Origin: Pigmentiphaga aceris
GTDB taxonomy: Bacteria > Pseudomonadota > Gammaproteobacteria > Burkholderiales > Burkholderiaceae_B
Direction of reading: 5' to 3'
Assembly (NCBI RefSeq): GCF_008119665.1
Contig: NZ_CP043046.1
Coordinates: forward strand, 5,642,001-5,706,000
DNA: 64,000 bases
The notes below the pieces were generated by a model. The model ran no database searches, was not told where the DNA came from, and worked only from the letters and a program-made list of their open reading frames with translations. Of this stretch, positions 16,436 to 25,376 are shown in pieces (position 1 is the stretch's first letter; the number at the start of each line of letters is the position of its first letter). A program made the translations under genes and the position numbers.

Positions 16436-18388
16436 GTGAATACTCCGGTGACGACTTCGACGAACTTCCCCTCCACTGCCTCTTTTGCGCAAGTGCTCGC
16501 CACCGCCGGCCTGTCCGGACTGCTGCTGGCTACCGCCGCAGCACAGACGCCGCCGCAGTATCCGGTCGAACATTTCTTCCGCAATCCCGAGCGTGGCTTC
16601 TTCCGCCTGGCCGATGACGGCAAGACCCTGGGATTCATGCAACCGGTCGCCGTCGACGGTCATCCGGCCCGGTTGAACATCTTCGTGCAAGCCCTGGAAG
16701 GCTCGACCCCGGTCGGCACGCCGCGTCGCCTGACCGGCGAAACCGAACGCGACATCAGCAACTTCTTCTGGAAAGGCGGGCGTACCGTGCTGTTCCAGAA
16801 AGACTTCGGTGGCGATGAGAACTTCCACGTGCTGGCGGTCGATACCACCACTGGCCGCGTGACCGACCTGACGCCGTTCGACGGCGCGCGTGCGTCCATC
16901 GAAGACGATCTGGAAGATGATCCCGACCATGTGCTGATCAGCCACAACCAGCGCAACCCGGAAGTCTTCGACGTGTTCCGCGTAAACGTGCACACCGGTG
17001 AATCGGTGCAGGTGGCGGAGAATCCCGGCAACATCGTTGGCTGGCAGACCGACCACGCAGGCCGCGTGCGCGCCGCGGTGTCCAGTGACGGCCTGAACAA
17101 CACCCTGCTGTATCGCGACGACGAATCGCAGCCCTTCCGCGAACTGCTGACCACCGACTACCAGACTTCGGTCAGCCCCGCCTTCTTCACCTTCGATGAC
17201 CGCAAGCTGTACGCGCTCAGCAATCGCGGCCGCGACAAGCTGGCACTGGTCATCCTGGACCCGGCCAACCCGGACAAAGAAGAACTGGTGTTCGAACCCA
17301 GCGACGTAGACCTGGGCGGCGTGGCGTATTCACGCCTGCGCAAAGTGCTGACGGTAGCCGGCTTCGAGACCGACAAACCCCAGCGCAAGTACTTCGATCC
17401 ACAGACCGAAGCCCTGTACCAACACCTGCACCGCGCCCTGCCCGGCTACGAAGTGCTGCTGCAAGGTGCCACCCGCAACGAAGACAAGTTCATCGTCGCC
17501 GCCTACAACGAACGCACGCCGGGTTCGCGTTATCTGTTCGATGCCGCCACCAAGGAATTGTCCAAGCTGGCGGACATCAACCCGCTGCTGCCAGAAGACC
17601 AGATGGCCCCCACGGTGCCGGTCAGCTACCGCAGCCGCGACGGCCTGACCATCCACGGCTACCTGACCGTGCCGCTGGGCCGCGACCCGAAGAACCTAGC
17701 ATGCATCGTCAACCCGCACGGCGGCCCGTGGGTGCGCGACAGCTGGGGCTACAACCCGGAAATCCAGTTCCTGGCCAATCGCGGCTTCTGCGTGCTGCAA
17801 ATGAACTATCGCGGCTCGACGGGCTACGGCCGTGAGTTCTGGAAAGCCAGCTTCGGCCAATGGGGCCTGAAGATGCAGGACGACGTCAGTGACGGCGTGC
17901 AGTGGCTGATCGACCAAGGCATTGCCGACCCCAAGCGCGTGGGCATCTATGGCGGCAGCTACGGGGGTTATGCCACCCTGGCTGGTGTGGCCTTCACGCC
18001 CGACCTGTACGCGGCAGCCGTGGACTACGTGGGCGTGTCGAACCTGTTCACCTTCATGAACACCATTCCGCCGTACTGGAAGCCCATGCTGGAAAAGATG
18101 TACGACATGGTGGGCCACCCGGAACGCGACAAAGAACGTTTGGCCGCGACCTCACCCGCGCTGCACGCAGACAAGATCAAGACACCGCTGTTCGTGGCCC
18201 AGGGTGCCCGCGACCCACGTGTGAACAAGGCCGAAAGCGACCAGATGGTCGAGGCCTTGAAAGCGCGTGGTGTGGACATCGAATACATGGTGCGCGACAA
18301 CGAAGGCCACGGCTTCCACAACGACGAGAACAAGTTTGCGTTCTACGCCGCGATGGAAAAATTCCTGAGCCAACACTTGAAGCCGTAA
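16436..18388 (+). CDS. S9 family (prolyl oligopeptidase-type) serine peptidase
   Basis: 650 residues from GTG 16436 (AGAGGA upstream). Residues ~15-36 look like a secretion signal ending ATAAAQ. A beta-propeller region of repeated blades follows, then the alpha/beta-hydrolase catalytic domain: nucleophile GGSYGGYATL with Ser508, Asp593 in ARDPRVNKAE, and His625 in NEGHGF. The enzyme would cleave small peptides, probably in the periplasm. It is monocistronic, divergent from rpmJ, and might share that operator region. Confidence 0.9.
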   Translation: MNTPVTTSTNFPSTASFAQVLATAGLSGLLLATAAAQTPPQYPVEHFFRNPERGFFRLADDGKTLGFMQPVAVDGHPARLNIFVQALEGSTPVGTPRRLTGETERDISNFFWKGGRTVLFQKDFGGDENFHVLAVDTTTGRVTDLTPFDGARASIEDDLEDDPDHVLISHNQRNPEVFDVFRVNVHTGESVQVAENPGNIVGWQTDHAGRVRAAVSSDGLNNTLLYRDDESQPFRELLTTDYQTSVSPAFFTFDDRKLYALSNRGRDKLALVILDPANPDKEELVFEPSDVDLGGVAYSRLRKVLTVAGFETDKPQRKYFDPQTEALYQHLHRALPGYEVLLQGATRNEDKFIVAAYNERTPGSRYLFDAATKELSKLADINPLLPEDQMAPTVPVSYRSRDGLTIHGYLTVPLGRDPKNLACIVNPHGGPWVRDSWGYNPEIQFLANRGFCVLQMNYRGSTGYGREFWKASFGQWGLKMQDDVSDGVQWLIDQGIADPKRVGIYGGSYGGYATLAGVAFTPDLYAAAVDYVGVSNLFTFMNTIPPYWKPMLEKMYDMVGHPERDKERLAATSPALHADKIKTPLFVAQGARDPRVNKAESDQMVEALKARGVDIEYMVRDNEGHGFHNDENKFAFYAAMEKFLSQHLKP

Positions 18389-18500
18389 GCAGCACTGGAA
18401 GACCAAGGGGCGGGGTCATGCACACTCGGCAATGCGGGTATTTGAATCTGGTCTTTGAATACCGCCGCTGAATTCCCGTCCCTGAGCTTCACGCAGAAAT

Positions 18501-19316
18501 TCACGCGCCCTGCTGCACCATCGCCCGTGTAAATCCCACCGTCTTTTCCATCACCACCAGCAAGACCACAATGCCGACGATCACCACACTGGACACTGCT
18601 GCCAGCAAGGGATCGTCGGCATATTCCAGGTAGCCGTAGATCTCGACCGGCAAGGTCTTCATCCTCGGCCCGGACAGAAACAGCGACACCACCAGATTGT
18701 CGAAAGACATGATGAAGGCAAAGCAGGTGCCCGCCGCCACACCCGGCATCAACAGCCGCAGTGTGATCTGGAAAAACACCTGCAGCGGCCCGGCCCCGGC
18801 AATGCGCGCGGCACGCTCAATGTTCGGATCGACACGCGCCAGACTGACCAGCACCATGCGAATGACATACGGCGTGGTGACCACCACGTGCCCCAGCCAC
18901 ATGCCAACAAAACTCGCGCGCAATCCCAGGCGGGAGAAGTACATCAGCAGCGCAATCGCCAGCACCAATTGCGGCAGCATCAAGGGCGACAACAGGAAGG
19001 ATTCAAGCGCGCCCCGACCGGGGAATTTGTGCGTGCGCAAGCCCACCGCAGCACTCGCGCCCAGCAACATGCTGGTGACGGCAGTGGCGGCAGCAAGCTG
19101 CAGACTGGTCACGATGGCGCGGCCGAATTCCAGGTTGTCGGCCAGGGCTGCGTACCAGCGCAAGGAGAACCCCTGCGGTGGGAAAGTCAGCATGGCGTTC
19201 GACGTGAAACTGATCGCGACCACCACTGCCAGCGGTGCCAGCAGAATGACCAAGGTGGCAATGGCGACGATGACGATCAAGGGGTGACTGGGTGAAGAAC
19301 CTTCCGATCTGATCAC
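18501..19316 (-). CDS. ABC importer permease, PotC-like
   Basis: 271 residues with six likely helices and the EAA loop ERAARIAGAGPLQVFFQITL, followed by LMPGVAAGTCFAFIMSFDNL, typical of spermidine/putrescine/iron-type BPD transporters. Last gene of a five-gene minus-strand operon, overlapping the preceding permease by 4 bases. It forms the channel with the partner permease. The substrate is not determined by sequence; polyamine, amino acid or organic cation are all possible. Confidence 0.88.
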   Translation of the reverse strand: MIRSEGSSPSHPLIVIVAIATLVILLAPLAVVVAISFTSNAMLTFPPQGFSLRWYAALADNLEFGRAIVTSLQLAAATAVTSMLLGASAAVGLRTHKFPGRGALESFLLSPLMLPQLVLAIALLMYFSRLGLRASFVGMWLGHVVVTTPYVIRMVLVSLARVDPNIERAARIAGAGPLQVFFQITLRLLMPGVAAGTCFAFIMSFDNLVVSLFLSGPRMKTLPVEIYGYLEYADDPLLAAVSSVVIVGIVVLLVVMEKTVGFTRAMVQQGA

Positions 19317-20329
19317 GATGCCCCTCCTGGCAGGCGTCGCGACACGGCACGCTCCAAGGCCATCACGGCCCCGATCACCGCGAACAGCAGCACACCGATC
19401 GCTGCACCAAAGGGCCAGTTCAGACTGACCAGGAATTGATCGACCACCAGATTCGCAACCGTGGTGGTGCGACCGCCACCCAAGATGCGTGGCGTGACGA
19501 ACGAACTCGCGGCCAGCGTGAACACCAGTACCGACCCTGCTGCCACACCCGGCAGACTCAGCGGAAGAGTCACCTTGAAAAAGCGCTGGCGCGGGGTGGC
19601 ACCTGCGATTTCTGCCGCACGCAGCACATCGCGCGGAATCGCCTGCAAGGCCGTGAAAACGGCCAGAATCATGAAGGGCAACAGCGCTTCGATCAGGCCA
19701 AGCACCACGGCAAATTCGGTGTAGATCATGCGCACCGGGCCGGTCACGACACCGCTTAACGCAATCAGCGCATTGATCGGTCCGTTATCGGCCAGCAGCA
19801 CGATCCACCCCAGCGTGCGGATCGATACCGTCACCATCAGCGGTGCCAGCGCGGCGAACAGCAAGGCCGCGCGCAACCAACCGCGCTGACGCAAGGTCCA
19901 CCACGCAAACGGGTAGGCAAGCAGCAAGGAACATCCGGTGACCAGCGCGCCGATGCGCAGCGTTGTCAGCATCACGGATCGGTAATACGGATCGCTCAGG
20001 AAGCGGCCGAAATGCGCGAACGTCCAGCCGCGCCCCAGCTCGCCCGCCGGGCCTGTGGACACGCTGGTCAATGCGATCAGAATCAGCGGCCCGGCCAGCA
20101 AGGCCAGCATGACCACAACAGCAGGCAAGAGCATGGTCGGCGGCCACACGCGGCGGGCTTTGCTGGTGAAGGCGGGATCGATCATGCCGGCGTGATGGGT
20201 ATCGACGTGATGGGTGCCTGCATGATGAGCACCTGCATGATGAGCACCCGCGTGGTGGCCCCCCACGTAACCGGCAGCAACGTGGCCGTCCTCTTCCTTC
20301 GCATCGACACCCGTCGCCGGTTTACGCAT
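19313..20329 (-). CDS. ABC importer permease, PotB-like, with His-rich N-terminus
   Basis: About 338 residues from ATG 20329 (20347 and 20185 are alternatives). The membrane domain begins near MLLPAVVVMLALLAGPLILI and has the EAA loop LRAAEIAGATPRQRFFKVTL. Before it lies an unusual tract of HHAG-type repeats (about residues 24-48), encoded by near-identical 15-bp units, which is not normal for PotB. If the true start is ATG 20185 (MIDPAFTSK), the repeats would be untranslated. The gene overlaps the ATPase gene by 8 bases. Pairs with the downstream PotC-like permease. Confidence 0.85.
   Translation of the reverse strand: MRKPATGVDAKEEDGHVAAGYVGGHHAGAHHAGAHHAGTHHVDTHHAGMIDPAFTSKARRVWPPTMLLPAVVVMLALLAGPLILIALTSVSTGPAGELGRGWTFAHFGRFLSDPYYRSVMLTTLRIGALVTGCSLLLAYPFAWWTLRQRGWLRAALLFAALAPLMVTVSIRTLGWIVLLADNGPINALIALSGVVTGPVRMIYTEFAVVLGLIEALLPFMILAVFTALQAIPRDVLRAAEIAGATPRQRFFKVTLPLSLPGVAAGSVLVFTLAASSFVTPRILGGGRTTTVANLVVDQFLVSLNWPFGAAIGVLLFAVIGAVMALERAVSRRLPGGAS
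20188..20262. repeat. Degenerate 15-bp tandem repeats encoding HHAG-type units
   Basis: Repeats of the form GCACCTGCATGATGA on the plus strand, with variants GGTGCCTGCATGATGA and GCACCCGCGTGGTGG, correspond to successive His-His-Ala-Gly-Ala/Thr codons at the N-terminus of the PotB-like permease. Roughly five units are visible. Such repeats are prone to slippage and could change the length of the N-terminus between strains. Confidence 0.7.
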
Positions 20330-21449
20330 CGGCCAGCCAGCGTCCATCTTCGGGCAACCACGCCAGCACGACGTCTTGTCCTGCCACCACCTGCATCACA
20401 TTGAATCCAGCCTGCGTCACCCGCCAGACCGCATCACCCACTTGCACGTCAATGCCCTGGCTGGCACCCCGAAAGTGCGTGCCTATCACCCGCCCGGAAA
20501 CCTGATTGCGCGTACCTGCTTCACTTGCACTGCCGCACAGCGCAATGCGTTCGGGCCGCAACATCAGCGTGCCGGGTGCTGTCCCCACCGTCGAAGACAC
20601 ACGCCACGACCCTGCACTCCCCACCACCTGATGGTCTCCTTCGGAAGTGACCGGCAGGAAATTGGCCTCGCCCAGAAATTCGGCCACGAAGCGCGAATTA
20701 GGTCGGAAATAAACCTCATGGGGCGTGCCCTGCTGCGCCACACGCCCGGCCTGCATGACCACCACCCGGTCGGCCAATTGCATGGCCTCTTCCTGATCGT
20801 GGGTGACGAACAGCGCAGAAATGCCAAGACGTCGCTGAATCTGCTTCAACTCATCACGCAAGCTGATACGCAGGCGCGCGTCCAGACTGCTGAAGGGCTC
20901 ATCCAGCAACAGCAATTCAGGCTGATACGCCAAGGCCCGCGCAATTGACACACGCTGCTGCTGACCACCAGACAACTGCTGCGGCATGCGCTGCGCATAG
21001 TCCGCAAGCTGTACCAGCGCCAAGGTGTCGAGCGCCTTGGCGCGCGCCTGACGACGCGGCATACCGCGCACGGTCAGTCCAAAGGCCGCGTTATCCAGCA
21101 CTGACAGATGCGGGAACAGGGCATAACTTTGGAACACCATGCCGATCTGGCGACGATGCGGTGGCAGATCGTCGACCACCCGCCCGGCCAGGCGAACCTG
21201 CCCGCCATCCGGGCGCAGAAACCCGGCAACCAGATTCAGCGTAGTGGTCTTGCCGCAACCGGAAGGCCCCAGCAAACAGACAATCTCGCCAGGGGCCACC
21301 GACAGCGACACCCGATCCACCGCCAGCTGCGCATCGAAGCGTTTGACCAGGTCTTCGACCTCAACGGCGGCAGGTGCACCCGCCGCCGCGCGGGCCTGTG
21401 CGTGCACGAAACTCAACGCTGGATTTCGCGATTCCAACGCTCGATCCAC
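20322..21449 (-). CDS. ABC importer ATPase, PotA-like
   Basis: 375 residues. Walker A GPSGCGKTT at 61-69, Q-loop MVFQSYALFPH around Gln107, signature LSGGQQQR at 159-166, Walker B LLLLDE at 179-184, H-loop FVTHDQEEA. The C-terminal ~130 residues form a TOBE/OB regulatory domain (LMLRPERIAL). It powers the two permeases. The start overlaps the end of the substrate-binding protein gene by 37 bases; a later GTG start is possible because residues 1-28 are poorly conserved in look. Confidence 0.9.
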   Translation of the reverse strand: MDRALESRNPALSFVHAQARAAAGAPAAVEVEDLVKRFDAQLAVDRVSLSVAPGEIVCLLGPSGCGKTTTLNLVAGFLRPDGGQVRLAGRVVDDLPPHRRQIGMVFQSYALFPHLSVLDNAAFGLTVRGMPRRQARAKALDTLALVQLADYAQRMPQQLSGGQQQRVSIARALAYQPELLLLDEPFSSLDARLRISLRDELKQIQRRLGISALFVTHDQEEAMQLADRVVVMQAGRVAQQGTPHEVYFRPNSRFVAEFLGEANFLPVTSEGDHQVVGSAGSWRVSSTVGTAPGTLMLRPERIALCGSASEAGTRNQVSGRVIGTHFRGASQGIDVQVGDAVWRVTQAGFNVMQVVAGQDVVLAWLPEDGRWLADA

Positions 21450-22444
21450 GCGTCCTTCTTGTCCGCCACCTTCGACCAGTCGATGGTCATCACCTGTGCC
21501 ACCTCGGGGCCGTCGATCACCCGTTCCGACACCTTGGGTGCCAGAGTGATGCCCTGCACAGTGGGGCCGAGACTGAGAATTTCGGCCATCTTGGCCTGCA
21601 CACCCGGCGTCAGCAGGTAATCAACCAACTTGTACGCGTTGGGCGTGACCTTCGAGCCTTTGACCACCGAGGCACCCATGATGATCGGCGGAATGCCTTC
21701 GACCGCGTTCACGTAACCCACCGGGAAGCCGGTATCGGCCAAGGTATAGGCGCGCGAATCCCCCCACCAGCCCAGCCATGCGGTTTCCTGCTGCAAGGCA
21801 CGTGTGGTGTCGGCCGGGTTGCGTGCGAACACCACCACGTTTTCGCGCAGCTGTTTTGCCAGCTCGAAGCCGGGTTCGATGTTGTCTGCACCACCGCCAC
21901 CGGCCTTGGCCATCAGCACCAGCATGCCCATGCCATAGTTGCTGGATGCGCCCTCGACCACCACCCGGTTCTTGAACTCGGGCTTGAGCAGATCCTTCAC
22001 CGAGGTCGGTGGCGTCATGCCCTTATCCGCGAACAATTTCTTGTTGTAGATCAGGCCACCGCCAATCAGGCCGGTATAGGCGCTGGTACCCACCGGGGCA
22101 CGCAGATTCGGGTAGATCGATGCCAGATTCGGCACTTTGCTGGCGTCCAGCGGTTCAAACAAACCCAGCAGAGACCCTTCAACCTGCTGCAGATCGCCCG
22201 AATACATCACGTCGATTTCAGGATTGGCCTTGGTGGCAACAATGCGCGCCAAGGATTCATTGGACGTCGACGCCAGATACTGCACTTCACACGCACACTG
22301 CTGACGGAAAGGTGCAATCACCTCGGCCTCCATCAGTTTTTGCCAAGCACCGCCAGGACCGGCGAACACCAATGCCTGCGCATTGGTGGCACCTGCATAA
22401 ACACCCACAAACATCGATGCCAACAGCAGAGTTTTCTTGAACAT
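21413..22444 (-). CDS. ABC importer periplasmic substrate-binding protein, PotD-like
   Basis: 343 residues with signal peptide MFKKTLLLASMFVGVYAGAT ending NAQA. Fold features of the PotD/iron-binding class II family: LVFAGPGGAWQKLMEAEVIA, GLIYNKKLFADKG, and TPNAYKLVDYLLTPGVQAKM. Captures the substrate in the periplasm for the adjacent transporter. Located between the CMD-family gene (26-base gap) and the ATPase gene. Ligand unknown. Confidence 0.9.
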   Translation of the reverse strand: MFKKTLLLASMFVGVYAGATNAQALVFAGPGGAWQKLMEAEVIAPFRQQCACEVQYLASTSNESLARIVATKANPEIDVMYSGDLQQVEGSLLGLFEPLDASKVPNLASIYPNLRAPVGTSAYTGLIGGGLIYNKKLFADKGMTPPTSVKDLLKPEFKNRVVVEGASSNYGMGMLVLMAKAGGGGADNIEPGFELAKQLRENVVVFARNPADTTRALQQETAWLGWWGDSRAYTLADTGFPVGYVNAVEGIPPIIMGASVVKGSKVTPNAYKLVDYLLTPGVQAKMAEILSLGPTVQGITLAPKVSERVIDGPEVAQVMTIDWSKVADKKDAWIERWNREIQR

Positions 22445-22470
22445 GGACAGTATTCCAGGGTCGGAGGGGA

Positions 22471-23031
22471 TCAGAGCGTCAGGCCAAGTTTCTTGCCGGC
22501 GACGATATGGTCGTCATCCAGCGAAATGCCGAGTGCATTATTGAATCGATTGAAGAAACCCGCCAGTGCAATACGCAGCGTGAGTTCAACGATTTGCGCC
22601 TCGGAAAAATGCACGCGCAAACGATCGATCATGGCATCGTCGATATTGGCCGAATACTCGCTGACCGCGACCGCATAGTCGCGCACCAGACGTTCCTGAT
22701 CCGACAGGTCCGGCACATCGACATCCAACAGACAGGAGACGGTGTCGGGCGACAAGCCGAGTTGCACCAGACGCACACTATGGCGGCCACTGCAGTGCCG
22801 ACAGTCGTTTAAATGGGACACTGCCACCACGGCAATTTCGATCAGACGCTTCGGCACAATGCTGTCGGTGGCAAAGGTTCCCATCAGGGTTCCCATTGCT
22901 TTCAGTTGTGCGGGCAAGTGCGCCATCACAAGCTGCCACGTCAAAGACATGAACTGAGTCTTCTGAGCGGCGAGCGTTTCCTTCATGTCCGGGGTCATGT
23001 GTTCTGGCAGAACGTCCAAAATGCGTGACAA
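22471..23031 (-). CDS. Carboxymuconolactone decarboxylase/AhpD-like protein
   Basis: 186 residues, all-alpha. It contains the AhpD signature: Glu65, then Cys77-x2-Cys80-x3-His84 (NDCRHCSGRH). This arrangement gives alkylhydroperoxidase-type redox activity in AhpD and is also found in many CMD proteins of unknown substrate. First gene of the ABC importer operon, so it may act on the imported compound; that is an inference. The divergent LysR gene probably controls it. Confidence 0.85.
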   Translation of the reverse strand: MSRILDVLPEHMTPDMKETLAAQKTQFMSLTWQLVMAHLPAQLKAMGTLMGTFATDSIVPKRLIEIAVVAVSHLNDCRHCSGRHSVRLVQLGLSPDTVSCLLDVDVPDLSDQERLVRDYAVAVSEYSANIDDAMIDRLRVHFSEAQIVELTLRIALAGFFNRFNNALGISLDDDHIVAGKKLGLTL

Positions 23032-23141
23032 GCGGTTCTCCAGGGGCAGCTAAAAAAATTGGGGGGTAGCCCATTCTTCCATAGCACCACCTTCTGAAAA
23101 CGAGATTAATCTAGCATTACGTGCCACGAAAAATAGCGGCT

Positions 23142-23157
23142 TCGATGTTATGATCGA
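23142..23157. promoter_or_regulatory. Inverted repeat, candidate LysR operator
   Basis: TCGAT-GTTATG-ATCGA, perfect 5-bp arms, in the gap between the divergent AhpD-like and LysR-family genes, 52 bases before the LysR start. Size and T-N11-A shape suit a LysR-type box. The assignment is by position only. Confidence 0.4.
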
Positions 23158-23208
23158 TTTACATTCAGTTACTTATTGAGGTTTACCCTCGCATGGAGCG
23201 CAGATTTC

Positions 23209-24153
23209 ATGGCTGATGAGCTTGGCGGACGCGTGCTCAGCGCAAGGCAGGTAGAAGCGTTCCAGACGGTCATGGTCACACGCAGCATGACTGAAGCAGC
23301 CGAGCTGATGCATGTGTCGCAACCGGCAATCAGCCGGCTGATCCACGATATGGAAGCCGCGCTCGGCTTTGCCCTGTTCGAACGCAAGGGCCCGGTCATT
23401 TCGGCCACCCTTGAAGCCATTGAATTGGTTGACGTGGTGCACAAGCACTATGTCGGGCTGACGGCAATCCGGGAACGCGCCGATGACATCGCTGCGCGCC
23501 TGGATGGCGAGTTACGCATTGGCGTCACGCCTGCGCTGGCTTTGCATTACGTGCCCGAATTGCTGGCATCGCTCGCGTCCGAGATCGCGCCTGTGGGCAT
23601 CGTGCTGGAAACCGGCACCTCGCTGGAAATGATTGCGCGTGCGGCAGCTGGTCAGGTCGACGTGGCGATTGCCGTGGTCAACAGCACACAGGAAGGCGTC
23701 GGCCTGATCCATCTACCACCGCTGGAAGCCGTGTGTGTGTTGCCCACCGGCCATCGCCTGGGCAATAAGGAATGGATCACCCCTGGCGATCTGGTTGGCG
23801 AGTCCTATGTGGCATTGGCGCGCAGCGCAGCCTTGCAGATCCAGATCGACCGGGTGCTGGCGGCCGATGGCGTGCAGCTTCAGCGACGCGTGCACACCAC
23901 CATGTCGGCAACCGTGTGTTCCATGGTGCAGGCAGGCATGGGCGTGGGCATCATCGACCCACTGACTGCATTCTCGCTGGCTGGCAGCCTGATGGTGCGC
24001 CCCTTCAGACCCGCTGTGCCCTATCACCTGGAAGTCATCTTGCCGCCTTCGCCCCGCCGCCCGGCAGCAGCGCGGCGTTTGGCCGATGCCTTGTCGGCCA
24101 AACTGATGAAAGACTTCCGCGAGATTGCGCCGGGTTTGCGAAGCGTCGATTGA
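23209..24153 (+). CDS. LysR-family transcriptional regulator
   Basis: 314 residues from ATG 23209 (GGAG upstream; the TTG at 23176 is rejected). N-terminal winged HTH: SARQVEAFQTVMVTRSMTEA then VSQPAISRLIHDMEAALG. The co-inducer domain follows (LDGELRIGVTPALALHYVPE; MVQAGMGVGIIDPLTAFSL). This type resembles OccR/NocR regulators of amino-acid or opine import. Divergent from the ABC importer operon, which it probably regulates. It ends 10 bases from the convergent catalase gene. Confidence 0.9.
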   Translation: MADELGGRVLSARQVEAFQTVMVTRSMTEAAELMHVSQPAISRLIHDMEAALGFALFERKGPVISATLEAIELVDVVHKHYVGLTAIRERADDIAARLDGELRIGVTPALALHYVPELLASLASEIAPVGIVLETGTSLEMIARAAAGQVDVAIAVVNSTQEGVGLIHLPPLEAVCVLPTGHRLGNKEWITPGDLVGESYVALARSAALQIQIDRVLAADGVQLQRRVHTTMSATVCSMVQAGMGVGIIDPLTAFSLAGSLMVRPFRPAVPYHLEVILPPSPRRPAAARRLADALSAKLMKDFREIAPGLRSVD

Positions 24154-24163
24154 ACGACAGCGC

Positions 24164-25240
24164 TTACTTCTTGCGCTGAGGCACCTTCTTCGGCGCACCG
24201 GCGGTCGTGCTACCTGTGGGCAGCGGCACACCCGTCAGATCCACGCCTTCCGTAAACGAGTTAGCCAGCGCCTTGCCAGCCTTGGCGCTGGATTTCGCCG
24301 CAGCGCTGCGCTTGCCCGGCGTGGCTGCCGGCGGCGTTGCGCCGCTTGCCGCAGCAGACGCACTGCCCGCATCGCCCGAGCCCATGTCGGCACCTGTGAC
24401 CGGGTCGGTTTCCATGTCGGAACTCAGGCGTTCCACCATCGCCGTGACCACCACGGTTTCGTCTGCATCAAGCGCATCGTGAGCCAGGCCGTCATCCCCA
24501 TCGACCGGGATCACGGACTCAGGTTCACCGACATAATTGAAGTGCGTATCGGTGTTCCACGGTCCACGCAGATCGCCATCACCTTGGGACATATTGAAGT
24601 ACATGGTGTTGAAGCGTGGATCACCTGGAGCCTTGCCCGGCGGGAAGTTGGGCTGAATCGAATGCAGCGCCTTTTCGAAGGACTGCAAATGCGCGATTTC
24701 GCGCGACATCAGAAACTTCAAGGTGTCTTTCACACCCGGGTCGTCGGTCACATTGATCAGTCGTTCATAGACGATCTTGGCACGCGCTTCGGCGGCAATA
24801 TTGGAACGCAGGTCAGCCGTCGGATCACCGATCGAATCGATGTAGCCGGCGTTCCATAACTGACCGCCCGAATTGGTCAGCGCCGGGCCGCCGCCATACA
24901 GAATCTGGGTCACATGAGATGAATTGCCGGCACCGTGAATCTTGCGGTACATCTCGGCTTCTTCATCGACGATTTCCGACAGTTCACCCTTTGCACCTTT
25001 GTTCAGCATGACCACCATGCTGCCAATGACTTCCAGGTGGCTGAGTTCTTCAGTGGCAATGTCGAGCAGCAAGTCCTTGCGGCCCGGATCGTCTTCGGCC
25101 AGGCCTTGCGTGAAGTAACGACAGGCTGCGGCCAACTCCCCTTGCGGGCCGCCGAATTGCTCCAGCATCAGGTTGGCCAAACCGGGATTCGTGCCAGAAA
25201 CACGAACGGTATATTGCAGGCGTTTATTGTGAGCAAACAT
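24164..25240 (-). CDS. Manganese catalase
   Basis: 358 residues from ATG 25240 (GAGGAA upstream). Four-helix dimanganese core: LEQFGGPQGELAAACRYF supplies the first Glu, ATEELSHLEVIG supplies Glu/His, AEARAKIVYERL and SREIAHLQSFEKAL supply the second pair. It disproportionates hydrogen peroxide in the cytoplasm. The last ~80 residues are an Ala/Lys/Ser-rich, probably disordered tail found in many proteobacterial forms. Standalone gene; convergent with the LysR gene. Confidence 0.92.
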   Translation of the reverse strand: MFAHNKRLQYTVRVSGTNPGLANLMLEQFGGPQGELAAACRYFTQGLAEDDPGRKDLLLDIATEELSHLEVIGSMVVMLNKGAKGELSEIVDEEAEMYRKIHGAGNSSHVTQILYGGGPALTNSGGQLWNAGYIDSIGDPTADLRSNIAAEARAKIVYERLINVTDDPGVKDTLKFLMSREIAHLQSFEKALHSIQPNFPPGKAPGDPRFNTMYFNMSQGDGDLRGPWNTDTHFNYVGEPESVIPVDGDDGLAHDALDADETVVVTAMVERLSSDMETDPVTGADMGSGDAGSASAAASGATPPAATPGKRSAAAKSSAKAGKALANSFTEGVDLTGVPLPTGSTTAGAPKKVPQRKK

Positions 25241-25376
25241 GGATTCCTCGAATGCGATTTGCGTGTTGAAGTGCCAGCAAATTCGCAAGCCATGTTCCCG
25301 CTCAAGCGTACTTATAAGTAGCGTTTTCCCAGTATCAGACGCAGGCGGAAACCCATCGCTTCAAACCCGTTGCAGA

